In this document: one piece after another, positions 20,701 to 28,158 of the stretch
How positions within the stretch are numbered: the first letter of the stretch is position 1
Layout: each line of letters begins with the position of its first letter
Source of the DNA: Zygnema cylindricum
Lineage: Eukaryota > Streptophyta > Zygnematophyceae > Zygnematales > Zygnemataceae
Assembly (NCBI GenBank): GCA_037447655.1
Contig: JBBHKE010003213.1
Location: 74,850 to 118,664, forward strand
DNA length: 43,815 nucleotides
Reading direction: 5' to 3'
Made by a program: the position numbers and the translations under genes
The notes under the pieces: generated by a model
What the model saw: the letters and a program-made list of their open reading frames with translations, nothing else
What the model was told of the DNA's origin: nothing
Databases searched by the model: none

Positions 20701-20933
20701 GTATCATTCTCCTCGTTCTTCGGAATAGGTGACATGAATGCTAAACCAGTTGCTATTGGTGTGGTCGCCTCCTTCTCCTTTCCTTTGTCCACCACCTCTC
20801 CTTCCTTTGTTTCCTCCGTTGAAGGTGAATCCTCTTTCCTGGTGAATCTGCTTCCTTTAAATCCTGGAGGTATCCAAGACTTGATGGACGCCCCAATCGT
20901 CCACTCACTATCCCCCAAAACCTTTTTTCGCAT
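17787..20933 (-). CDS. A3 gag-protease-integrase-RT (open 1048 codons)
   Basis: One open frame, not the natural start: a one-base deletion near 20879 separates it from the first 45 or so gag codons. Gag core MALIEMYRSGTIQQQQLADQ lies near residue 115. The CCHC knuckle CHFCKKPGHYMAEC is near residue 263, protease DSGASMHM near 352, and integrase HHCC (WHKRLGHV near 481, CSGCAQGK near 520). The catalytic Asp-Asp-Glu are in HTDIWGP (about 548), RSDNGGEY (about 612) and VAERLN (about 648), with exact D(35)E spacing. Reverse transcriptase starts near 940 and stops after SLYGLKQAP, where a CGA Arg codon became TGA. All catalytic residues present here are intact. Confidence 0.9.
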   Translation of the reverse strand: MRKKVLGDSEWTIGASIKSWIPPGFKGSRFTRKEDSPSTEETKEGEVVDKGKEKEATTPIATGLAFMSPIPKNEENDTETWDFNNMAAKHFILRHLTQGLACPHLQVERASDLWMALIEMYRSGTIQQQQLADQKVKEYVYKGGNMLDFCNELATLFMELESAGKVFSEKEKVNCLLMKLPDEFENIVNRVQDLSDSRWIWNSVVGMILVRENTIEIRRGGKSGQALATATDWRNKDSRKPLGNYGDREQKKQVDEFGPRAPKGLCHFCKKPGHYMAECTKLTELRLKEGQTGGTPRGKKKALVTQVLEAKSEDEDDELLLDEELEAKTEVEIPQRQKCAYGGLKGEAGWIIDSGASMHMCTDRHLFTKIRKIPTVEIEYGDGRIVTTTLVGSVDLKVLVKGKTSILTFSDVLFIPELNKNLISTSVLDDKGFFTSTREGFFTASFEEDVYFIAEKGSHGMFRLILSNETKKLYYAGVHDIMMWHKRLGHVILDKLREMKKMGVVEGIQFSESDDISDCSGCAQGKAHRLPFPKIATYKGEKLLDLVHTDIWGPARVPSPGGKRFMMTITDDWSRYSRVYFLKNKSEAEDCFRQYKAWSEKLHETLIKRVRSDNGGEYTSNQFEDFLREDGVQHQKTIPENPEQNGVAERLNRTLSDSARSMLSDKKIGKRFWAEAMNCANYLKNRVLTSAIKDQTPYERWTGRKPDLSHLKVFGSQAFSLDTDRSNWKLDPKGKSGYLLGYDEDVKGYRVYDLKREDIILVKHLVVMDEGKSVDPFKYTKSVKIRFESENSDDFELPNYPGFRDDDILAGTNQTEKDLAVETPVTTLLEAEDVVEIDSESRDRGEAEFVRKNPREPSIPASDFEGGRRSSKRLQEKQVNNKVTKLSHQDEPQTYREAMTCPERNRWKTAINEEMASIMAPDTWVLVDCPPNGKPIRCKWVFKLKLNPDNTIERYKARLVAKGFTQKEGIDYDETFAPVVRFPSVRILLSLATAEDMEVHQMDIKTAFLHGELEEEIFMRQPEGFVEEGEESKVCRLIKSLYGLKQAP

Positions 20934-21010
20934 AGAGCTCCTATCATCATACTTTCCCAGTATATGAAGCCAGTTCCATTAAAGATTGGTACCCTAGAGG
21001 GTGGGCCCAT
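20879..21010 (-). pseudogene. A3 gag, first codons
   Basis: From the ATG inside the primer-binding site: MGPPSRVPIFNGTGFIYWESM and ALCEKRFWGIVSGRLGRPSS. A2 and A4 have GGAATCCCTC where A3 has GGATACCTC, so one base has been lost. After that point this frame turns into a spurious Arg/Lys-rich tail, and gag continues in the frame described above. A longer reading could start at an ATG in the LTR (MEVSKFQVMGPP, first base 21034). Confidence 0.85.
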
Positions 21011-21014
21011 AACC
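21000..21014 (-). other. Primer-binding site of A3
   Basis: GGTTATGGGCCCACC on the element strand, directly after the LTR, contains the gag ATG. Confidence 0.8.
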
Positions 21015-21224
21015 TGAAACTTTGAGACCTCCATAAGTCCTCAGAGTGGACAGCTTCCAAGAAGCCTCTAGGATAATCCTGACCCCTTTGTGTTTAAGCA
21101 AAAATAACTGCCACCGTGGCAGACAAAAACTCTGACCAACTTCACCCTTGTGAAGACAAGACTCCCCTGAGTCGATAGCAAAAAGAATCTCTGAATTTGC
21201 TCCCCTGAGAAGTAAGTTATGGAG

Positions 21225-21238
21225 GGTCAAAGTTGACC
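21225..21238 (-). promoter_or_regulatory. Inverted W-box pair, A3 5' LTR
   Basis: GGTCAAAGTTGACC in the LTR that would drive transcription of A3. The A3 copy lacks a good TATA box upstream (TTAGAAAAAT). Confidence 0.45.
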
Positions 21239-21777
21239 TTTTGTACAGAAGCTTTCTGGGAGAGGGGGTCCTATCTTCTAATTTTTCTAAGTCCTATCTC
21301 TCTCACAGACTCTATCTACTGATGTACGGAACCAATCAGAATTGAGTTACGTACGCAAAAGTACAGCTGCCGGTGTACTTTATGTACGGACATTGTACGA
21401 CATGGCCAAAATGTCGACACATGTCAAATCCGGATTCGGTGCCATAATCTCCGGAGATTCCACAATCCAACGGAATTTCGCCACGCGTCATCCGATGTGG
21501 CGATGGCCACAAACCGCCGAAATCTTCCTCCGCGATCTCGGCGCTAATCCCGGCCGTCCGATTAAATTCGGCTTTAATCGTAGCCGTAATAAATACATGC
21601 GCGGTATTTGTTTCATTTACGGAACAAATGCGCGGTACTGATTTTCGTCCGTACCGTAAGTCGTACATTATATATTACTGGATCTATGTATCCCGTAATT
21701 CATTTCAGTTAAATGGTTTATCGCACGTATACATATTTAAATAAATATCAAACTATATGCTAAGTAACACTACCGCT

Positions 21778-21856
21778 AGACTTAACGGCTAAGGCTACCG
21801 GCTATATCTCATCTGCCGGCCGGTAGGTACAAGGTTCAAATCCTGCCGCCGGCACA
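21778..21856 (+). repeat. tRNA-like module in A3 5' LTR
   Basis: B-box GGTTCAAATCC at 21833-21843 with the A-box-like CGGCTAAGG upstream. Same as in the other A3 LTR. Confidence 0.5.
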
Positions 21857-22063
21857 TACCTTTTAATTAAACAAATAAACCCTAATATAAAATTCCCGTA
21901 AACCTCAGGATAGCCAAGGTAGCCATGGCTCTAGCTTCCTCTCCAATTTCTCAGTGACTGCGACAAGTTTTAGAGTTGGAGAGAGAAGTTAGAGATAGAC
22001 TGCCTCGACTTCTATATTTTTTTTCAGACCTAGAAAATACTAATAAAACAATTAGTTTATACA

Positions 22064-22492
22064 ATGCCAAGCCGTCGCTCCACTACCGAATTCATTTTGA
22101 AGATTGGAAGTGGAACATGCTGCTGGAGCAGCAAGCTTCAAAAAGTCACAGCTCAGTCTACAATGGAGGCTGAATACATGGCAGCCAGCTCAGCTGTGAA
22201 GGAGTTACTTTGGGTAAAGTCTCTCCTTCAAGAACTTCATTTCATGCAATCAGGACCTCAAATAGTGTGGTGTGACAACCAGGCAGCTATAGCAATTGCA
22301 TCTAACCCAAGTCATCACTTCAAAAGCAAACACATTGATATCAAGCCGCATTTTGTAAGAGAGAAGGTGATGAACAGAATTTTGAAACTTAGTTATTTGC
22401 CGAATGAGATGATGGTAGCAGATATGATGACTAAGGCTTTACCTGCACCTAAATTGAAATTTTGTAGAGAGGAATGTGGACTAAGTGACTGA
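22064..22492 (+). pseudogene. D RNase H, C-terminal part (open frame)
   Basis: Resumes D after A3. PSRRSTT at the start directly continues the SDASYGE that ends at 15608. CCWSSKLQKVTAQSTMEAEYM, KELLWVKSLLQELHF, WCDNQAAIAIASNPSHHF, KHIDIKPHFVREKVMNRI and the end VADMMTKALPAPKLKF..ECGLSD follow, then TGA. This part of D has no stop in 142 codons. It is the last piece of the polyprotein, followed by the polypurine tract. Confidence 0.9.
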
Positions 22493-22503
22493 GAGAGTCT
22501 AAA

Positions 22504-22515
22504 GGTTTAGGGGAG
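22504..22515 (+). other. Polypurine tract of D
   Basis: GGTTTAGGGGAG directly before TGTTGATTTGG, the first bases of D's 3' LTR. Confidence 0.8.
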
Positions 22516-23443
22516 TGTTGATTTGGAAACCTTCAATCCTCTTTATACTTCGTTGCAATGCTGCCATGCGACGCTGCTCTGATGTCGCAGCTGCGCTGGT
22601 AGAACACCGCAGTCATAGCAGCTTGAGTAAAAAGCTGCGCTGCTCTATACATTACAACTACGCTGGTAGAGCACCGCAGCCATAGCAGTTCTGATGAAAG
22701 CTAAAGTGTCGTAGGCAGGATTTAGTGTGTATGTAACTCCAAAGGGATTACACAGACTTGGTACACCTCAAGCACACGTGTCGATATGTGGGGGTAGTCA
22801 AGGTTGGTTAATCTGGACGACGAAGTACTCAGTCATTTGGTGACTCGATTTACACGTGGAGGTTCATCTTCAGTGGGAACGAATGCGAGGACGGCGGATG
22901 GAGTTCGCCGTCATTTTTGAAAGTGAAATATTGAAGTGCGCCGTCATTTCGGTGAACGAACTTTTGTTACACACTTTAGCGGCGGCAAGAGTTAAACATT
23001 TATGTAAATAGTTTGTACGGCAGACGGCGAAGGTTTGGTTTGGTAAAGATTTAGAGTACTAGTGGACCACGGTAATTGTGGTACGGTTTAGATGAGCTGT
23101 AGGTTCACTTGTATATGTAGGACTTAAAATATTTTGGAAATTAGGATTTTCTTTGTATGAAAAACTGCGTAGCAGTTTTTGGGGTTTTTGAATTATAAAA
23201 ACATTGTGATCTTTTGGGAGAATTGTGTGAATTTTTGCATGTGTTTTCTCAGGTGTATTTTCTTCAATGTGGCAAATTTTCAGACCTAGTGTGTGTCTGA
23301 TTTGCTTGGAGCTTCACTGTGAAGTTTGTCATTTGTGGGTATTTGTGAGAGTTTCCTCTTTGTACTTTGATCGTGATTATGGCAACTGCTGCTGCTGCTG
23401 CTTCCTCTTCTTCTTCAGGGGCACCAGCTGCCTCAAATCAACA
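22516..23443 (+). repeat. D 3' LTR
   Basis: 928 bp, TGTTGATTTGG...CAAATCAACA. The last 20 bases match the 5' LTR remnant at 1713-1732. Contains GCTGCG-rich direct repeats (GCTGGTAGARCACCGCAG near 22600 and 22667). Near the end an ATG at 23379-23381 opens a frame of Ala and Ser codons that, in the 5' LTR, would read in frame into gag. Confidence 0.9.
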
Positions 23444-24242
23444 CACCCCAAAATTTTGACATTGATACCTTAAATATCATAAATTACACTATTTAAGGAA
23501 GTGGACCAAAGCCTGCCACGTTTCCTGGCACTAAATTATAGTGAATGACGCTAATTTTTTCTTTACACGAATAATTTTTATACGCTAATAACGATTCAAG
23601 GTGTACTTAAGATGTTGGCTAGTAGGCGGCCAACATCGTTTACCGTACGTTTGACAAAATCCACCATTCAAGGTTAAAAACCCTCATTAACTACATGTAT
23701 GCGCGAACCTACATAGGTTCGCGACTTAAATGAAATAAAGTACATTGAAGCGCCGCCAACGATAGACGTGAAATTGTGATCCGTGTGCTGCTTAGACGAT
23801 ATTGGTGAGAGTACATTCGAAATCGCGTACCTACGAAATAAAATGAAACCAAAAGTACGCACAAAATTCATATGTATTCAATCAGACGTGTACGCGAATC
23901 GTGTACACGTCACAAATAAGTGAACCGGCGCAAAATTGTACGTGTGAATGAAACTCATACATGCGTGCAAAAATATTGTGCGTGCGTGTATGATATTGTG
24001 CGCGCATGCAAAAAATCGTGCCCGCGTGCACCGCATACCATGCGGCATGACAGCTGTTGTGCATGAGAGAGAAGCAAGGAAATCATGCATCATAACCAAC
24101 AAAGTCATGCTTACAAATATATTATACAAACGAAAACAAATATGGAAGGCAAAAAGTATATACACCATGAGAAACAATGAACATGAATTTAACATGAATG
24201 AGAAGGGAAGAATACTCCCCTAGAGTGAGATGGACCCCATAA
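23444..24242. other. Non-coding flank, perhaps gypsy 3' LTR
   Basis: No gene seen. It lies between D's 3' LTR and the end of the gypsy reading frame, and it starts (on the minus strand) right after that frame's polypurine-like run. Much of it could therefore be the gypsy 3' LTR with D inserted in it, but there is no second LTR copy to compare. It includes GCGTGC-rich alternating sequence (about 23950-24035) and, at 23583-23605, a 23-mer resembling the end of the small inverted-repeat element at 41612-41845. Confidence 0.35.
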
Positions 24243-24243
24243 T

Positions 24244-24254
24244 CTCCCCCCCTT
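24244..24254 (-). other. Candidate polypurine tract of the gypsy element
   Basis: AAGGGGGGGAG on the minus strand lies just after the stop of the integrase frame (about 24261). It is the usual place for a 3' LTR to start. Confidence 0.45.
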
Positions 24255-24260
24255 AACTCC

Positions 24261-25037
24261 TTAGCATGAGGAGGAACTGGTCAAAACCGTCGGCAACTCA
24301 TGACAACCATGGCAAAACCAATGGCCAGCTGGCACAGCCTCCAATGGAGGAACTAAGCACTCCATGTGGAACTCTTGGTTGTAATGGTCGCACAAGAGCA
24401 TTGAAGTCTCGCCTTCTGCTCGCCAAGAGATAGTACACTCCGTCCCCTCGGAGATTGACATCCGCATCAGGTCCATATCTTGTGACAAATCAGGTAAGTA
24501 ACAAGGAGCATAGTTCTTAGAATGCTCTCGCATCAACCTTGTATCCGCACCCTGCAAACCCAACATCCCGTTAGCATCCATTTCCACCACACGCAAAATG
24601 TGTGGTGAAACATCAATGTCCAAAGTAACAAAAGACTGTCGTCGGATATACACGTAATCGCCGACTCGGTAGGGTTTCTGATGGGGCTTGTACCTGCCAC
24701 TCCGCGTGGTGGTGAAACTTAAAGTATCTCTATGCTGGGCTATTTGCAAATTGTCAAAAGCCATAGGCATCTCCCAGGCGAAAAAGCAAAGCACGTTGAG
24801 TATATTGTTCCAAAATAGTGGGTCATAAATTAGAGGCAAAGGTAAACTTGTCGCTTTCTGAATATTCCGACCGAGCAAGGGTACTCGACCGAAGAGAATA
24901 TAGTACGGGCTGAAATTTGCCAAGCTAGATTTTACACACATCTGGTATCCCATGGTGATATAGCACAAGGATTCGTCCCAGACGAAGATGTGTTTCTACA
25001 AATAATACTTTTGGAGAGCCCGCTTAAAAGTCTGGAG
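24261..25037 (-). pseudogene. Gypsy integrase C-terminus with PHD-like finger
   Basis: After the B insertion the frame reads a TFKRALQKYYL segment, one stop, then NFSPYYILFGRVPLL, an integrase C-terminal KPYRVGDYVYIRRQ (the GDxVxxR motif) and LRVVEMDANGMLGLQG. The tail, about 24264-24420, resembles a PHD finger: C-x2-S, MLLCDHYNQEFHMEC, LVPPLEAVPAGHWFCHGC. Six of the eight zinc ligands are in place. The second Cys is Ser and the fourth is Tyr. PHD fingers read histone tails, so the intact ancestor may have used it to choose insertion sites; that role is inferred. No chromodomain is seen. Confidence 0.75.
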
Positions 25038-26229
25038 TGAAACTCTGAGACCTCCATTGGCCCTCAGAGTAAGCAGATCCAAAAAGAAGCTTCTCTAGAA
25101 AGTGCCGAATCCAAGTTGATATAAACCCAAATGACTGACCCCTTGAAAATCATAACCCAAATATAGATTCACCCCTGTGAAATAACACTTTTTGTGTGGT
25201 CAGTTCCACCACAGAATGCAAAGTTAGAATATGAGATTTGGACACATTCACCCACTTTGACTTTCCCTTAGAAATACCGCCACCCTGGCAGATAAAAACC
25301 TCTGACCGACTACATCCGTGTGTAGCTTGGACTCCATTGAGTTTGCAGCAAAAGGAATCACTAAAAATGGTCAAGTCAATTGAAAGTTATGGTTGCACAA
25401 AGTTTGCCATTTATACAAGGTGCTCTCTGGGAGAGGCAGCAACTTACCCAAAAATTTATAAGTCCTATTCCCTCTCTAAAACTCTATCTACTCAAGTACG
25501 GCACCAATCAAATTAGTGTGTCGTACAGAAAAGTACAAGTGCCAGTGTAATTTCTGTATGGCCATTGTACAACATGGCCAAAATGTCGATACGTGTCATA
25601 GCCGGATTTGTTACCGCAATCTCCGGAGTCATCGCAATCCAACATTGTCGCGCCACGTGTCACATTACGTGGCGATGATTGAAAAACGCCAAATGTACAT
25701 AATCCGTGATCGCGGCGCCTATCGTGGCCGTCCGATCAAACCGGATACAATTGTAGCCGTTGAAAATATACGTGCGATATTTGTTTCGCGTTCGAAACAA
25801 ATGCGCGGTATCCGTTTCATAAAATACATTAAATCGTACTCCGTACTATACAAAATTGTATCTATGCATTACGTATCTATTTCCGTTAGACGAACTAGTC
25901 TACGTGTACAAATATAAATATCTGTCAAACCTATTGTACTCTAGCACTGTATTTAGACTTGTTGGTTAAAGCGAACGGCTAGTTTGACGGACGGCAGGTA
26001 CCACGATCAAATCCTGGGTCCGTCACACCTTTTAGATAACTCCATTAAGAATTGCCTTTTTGTCGACTTTGAACAGCCTAGGCAACCATGGATCTAACCA
26101 TTTTCAAGTCTTCAGTGACTGCGACAAGTGTGGGGACTTGAGTGAAGAGTTAGAGGTAGGTTGTCAGTGTCCCCTTTTTGTCTTTTTATTTTACAATCTC
26201 TAGACCTAGAAAATACTTAAATTTTAACA
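25038..26229 (-). repeat. B 3' LTR
   Basis: 1192 bp, TGAAACTCTGAG...TTTTAACA on the plus strand. Shares with family A the TGAAACTCTGAGACC start, a GCTCTCTGGGAGAG segment, a GACTGCGACAAGT segment and the tRNA-like module (25951-26034). Confidence 0.92.
25951..26034 (+). repeat. tRNA-like module in B 3' LTR
   Basis: TTGTTGGTTAAAGCG is very like a tRNA D-arm/A-box. GATCAAATCC (26005-26014) is near a B-box, and CTGGGTCCGTCAC followed by TTTT resembles a tRNA 3' side plus a pol III stop. Antisense to B. Confidence 0.5.
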
Positions 26230-26247
26230 CTCCTCTTATTTTCTAGT

Positions 26248-27483
26248 CTACTTACTTTCAACTCCCATCAAAAACAACAAATACATATATATATATATTT
26301 TCCTTTCATTTTTCATTTTTCCTTCATGAAGCTTCAAGGGAATACTTTTATATTTAAGAAAGTGTATTATATGACAAAAAATAATTTCATCTTGTTCATC
26401 ATACATTTTATTTTGCATGCCACTTTTCATAAATCCGATCAAAGATTTTATCCACCTTCTCCCCTTTTCATCCAACCAAAATTTTCTTTCCCTTTTGCAT
26501 TTCCAACAGTCAGCCCCATCCCCAACCTGCAACACATACCCGGATGATAACCCTTTTACAAGCACATCTTCACAAGCAACATCACACCAAGTAGTGATGT
26601 CAAATCCATCCACCCCCAAATATTCCCGAAAAACAATAGTCCTCACAAAGTTCCTCATAAGATCTACATCTTCCGTACTCATATATTTATCCATGATAAT
26701 TACCCCATTTTCTGAACTTCCCTCACTCTCTCCCATGGAATTCTTTCCATTGTCACTTTCTATTTTAATATCCAATAGATATTTTTTCTCCCCTAAACCT
26801 TTAGTCAAATATTTCTCTTCTCCCTTATCTTTTAAAACCACCTCTATAATTAATTCTCCCCTTTCCTCGGAATCCGTTGAAGTCTCCCTTTCCGACCAGT
26901 TTTCTGTTTCCAAAATATCTATGAAACTATCCTCAATATTTTGAACTCCCTCAAGTATCTCCTCTCTCTTTACTTCCCTTATACCTCCAAAAGCACACTG
27001 TTGCTTTCGTGGAATTTCTGTGTGCTTTTCTCTCTTCCCCATACTACTAATCCGGAGAAGCTCTAAAATATCTTCATCCTCTTTCTCCTCTTCCCCTTCT
27101 TCCTCCTCATCCACATTCCAACTTCTAAGTTTTTCCAAACAAGGGCATTCCTCCATATAATGACCCGGTTCCCTACAAAAGAAGCAAACCCCCTTTTTCA
27201 AAGCTCCCCTTTCTTTTCCTCTCCCTCTCTTTCCACCAAAGTTCCGATAAGGTTTACCTTTGTCTTTCTTTCTCTCATCACGCTTCCGCTCGTCACCACC
27301 GTTCCTCTCATCACGCTTCCGCTCGTCACCGCCGTTCCTCTCATCACGCTTCCGCCAATCACCACCAGCTGAAAATGCATTGACCCTGTCCCTTCCCCTA
27401 CGAAGCTCCAAAGTGCTTTCCCTCACAAGAATTATCCCCATGGTAAAGCTCCAAGTCCATGAGGAGCCATCCATTGCCTGCAT
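26248..27483 (-). CDS. B fused ORF: zinc knuckle plus shrunken pol remnants
   Basis: 411 codons. Residues 1-25 are the end of the gag core (MQAMDGSSWTWSFTMGII). An Arg/Asp/Glu-rich repeat (KRDERNGGDER, three units, residues 45-75) follows, then an intact knuckle CFFCREPGHYMEEC (about 108-121) and acidic linkers. KQQCAFGGI marks where protease should start, but the DSG active site is gone. From residue 225 there are collapsed versions of the RT-RNase H region (EKKYLLDIKIESDN, FDITTWCDVACEDV, LSSGYVLQVGDGADCW). Many deletions left the frame open. No enzyme activity is expected. A nucleic-acid-binding gag role is plausible. It overlaps the upstream gag frame by about 50 bases. Confidence 0.8.
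   Translation of the reverse strand: MQAMDGSSWTWSFTMGIILVRESTLELRRGRDRVNAFSAGGDWRKRDERNGGDERKRDERNGGDERKRDERKKDKGKPYRNFGGKRGRGKERGALKKGVCFFCREPGHYMEECPCLEKLRSWNVDEEEEGEEEKEDEDILELLRISSMGKREKHTEIPRKQQCAFGGIREVKREEILEGVQNIEDSFIDILETENWSERETSTDSEERGELIIEVVLKDKGEEKYLTKGLGEKKYLLDIKIESDNGKNSMGESEGSSENGVIIMDKYMSTEDVDLMRNFVRTIVFREYLGVDGFDITTWCDVACEDVLVKGLSSGYVLQVGDGADCWKCKRERKFWLDEKGRRWIKSLIGFMKSGMQNKMYDEQDEIIFCHIIHFLKYKSIPLKLHEGKMKNERKIYIYMYLLFLMGVESK
27270..27365 (-). repeat. Tandem coding repeat in B ORF
   Basis: Units of about 33 bases encoding KRDERNGGDER are repeated nearly three times within the gag-linker, just before the zinc knuckle. The unit length is a multiple of three, so copy changes keep the frame. 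Confidence 0.8.
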
Positions 27484-28154
27484 AAGAAAATGATGTTTTC
27501 GTACTCATCTAGGAGTTTCAAAAGTAGTGTATTAATCTTACTCTCCTCAGATTCTACATATCCCGCACTAGTAAGCTCAACATATAACGCAGCAATATCA
27601 TTGCAAAACTCTATCATGCTACTGCCTTTATAAACGTAGGCCTCTATTTCTTGTTTTACTAATTGCTGCCTCTGAATAGTCTCACTCTTATAAATCTGAA
27701 TTAGTGTTTCCCATATCTCTGAAGACTTGGTTAGACTTAAAAGAGTGAAAGCTATCGACTTAGACACATATCTAAGTATGAGATGTTTTGCTATAGTGTT
27801 TTTGTATTCCCATATTTTTCTATCATTTTCTTCAGTTTTAATCCCTACATGTGGTACCATAGTTGAGAGCCTAGCTCCCCTCACCATAGGTGTCCCATTT
27901 TCCTTCTCCCCTATTTCCCCATCCACGGAAAGATTTTTCTCTTCACCTTGCGTTGCATTTGAACTCCGGTTGATATTCTGGGCAGCCTCAGATGAATCTC
28001 CATAGTAAGCACCTCCAAAGCCAGGTGGCCTACATCTCACTTGTCCCGCAACAATTCCCCATAAGTGCTTCTCGAAAAGCAATCCCTCCATTGTAAACGC
28101 CCAATAAGTGAAGCCTGTTCCATCAAACATATGCACCCTACATGGTGGGCCCAT
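27432..28154 (-). CDS. B gag
   Basis: 240 codons from the ATG inside the primer-binding site: MGPPCRVHMFDGTGFTYWAF and LLFEKHLWGIVAGQV. A Ser/Gly/Asn-rich stretch follows, then the gag core KSSEIWETLIQIYKSETIQR and EFCNDIAALYVELTSAG. It ends shortly after DEYENIIF. At this point the frame of the fused ORF takes over, corresponding to one lost base relative to A3. The overlap could be a simple deletion. The junction TTTTCTTATGCAG|G also looks like a splice acceptor, and there is a start codon for the second frame, so how the second ORF is made is open. Particle protein by homology. Confidence 0.8.
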   Translation of the reverse strand: MGPPCRVHMFDGTGFTYWAFTMEGLLFEKHLWGIVAGQVRCRPPGFGGAYYGDSSEAAQNINRSSNATQGEEKNLSVDGEIGEKENGTPMVRGARLSTMVPHVGIKTEENDRKIWEYKNTIAKHLILRYVSKSIAFTLLSLTKSSEIWETLIQIYKSETIQRQQLVKQEIEAYVYKGSSMIEFCNDIAALYVELTSAGYVESEESKINTLLLKLLDEYENIIFLCRQWMAPHGLGALPWG

Positions 28155-28158
28155 AACC
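28144..28158 (-). other. Primer-binding site of B
   Basis: GGTTATGGGCCCACC on the element strand, identical to that of family A, with the gag ATG inside. Confidence 0.8.

Larger units (their letters stand above)
15615..22063 (-). mobile_element. Copia family A, copy A3 (best preserved)
   Basis: 6449 bp. The two LTRs are each 1049 bp, the primer-binding site and polypurine tract are present, and the target duplication is ATGCT on the left and ATGCC on the right, differing at one base. It cuts D's RNase H. Only three coding lesions stand out: a one-base deletion in gag near 20879, a CGA-to-TGA stop near 17787, and an AAA-to-TAA stop near 16853. Counting by eye, the LTRs differ at about two dozen positions (roughly 2%). 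It is the reference for family A in this window. Confidence 0.95.
21015..22063 (-). repeat. A3 5' LTR
   Basis: 1049 bp, same length as its partner. It ends TTTATACA rather than TTTCTACA, keeping the terminal CA. W-box pair at 21225-21238; tRNA-like module at 21778-21856. Confidence 0.94.
1713..23443 (+). mobile_element. Copia element D, host of nested insertions
   Basis: An old Ty1/copia element whose own sequence is 1713-1946, 5490-8059, 14517-15614 and 22069-23443, with short duplicated target bases at each seam. Between these lie E, A2 and A3, while A1 removed most of its 5' LTR. In order it shows the LTR remnant, primer-binding site, gag, a partial CCHC knuckle, protease (DSG), integrase, reverse transcriptase (YVDD), RNase H, polypurine tract and 3' LTR. 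That is the copia order, with integrase before reverse transcriptase. The reading frame is broken by many stops and shifts, so D cannot move by itself. Its own target duplication would lie to the left of A1; the right flank is CACCC. Confidence 0.9.

Noticed and set aside
23948-24223. Open frames in the GCGTGC-rich stretch
   Set aside because: Low-complexity alternating sequence opens frames on both strands, with no homology.
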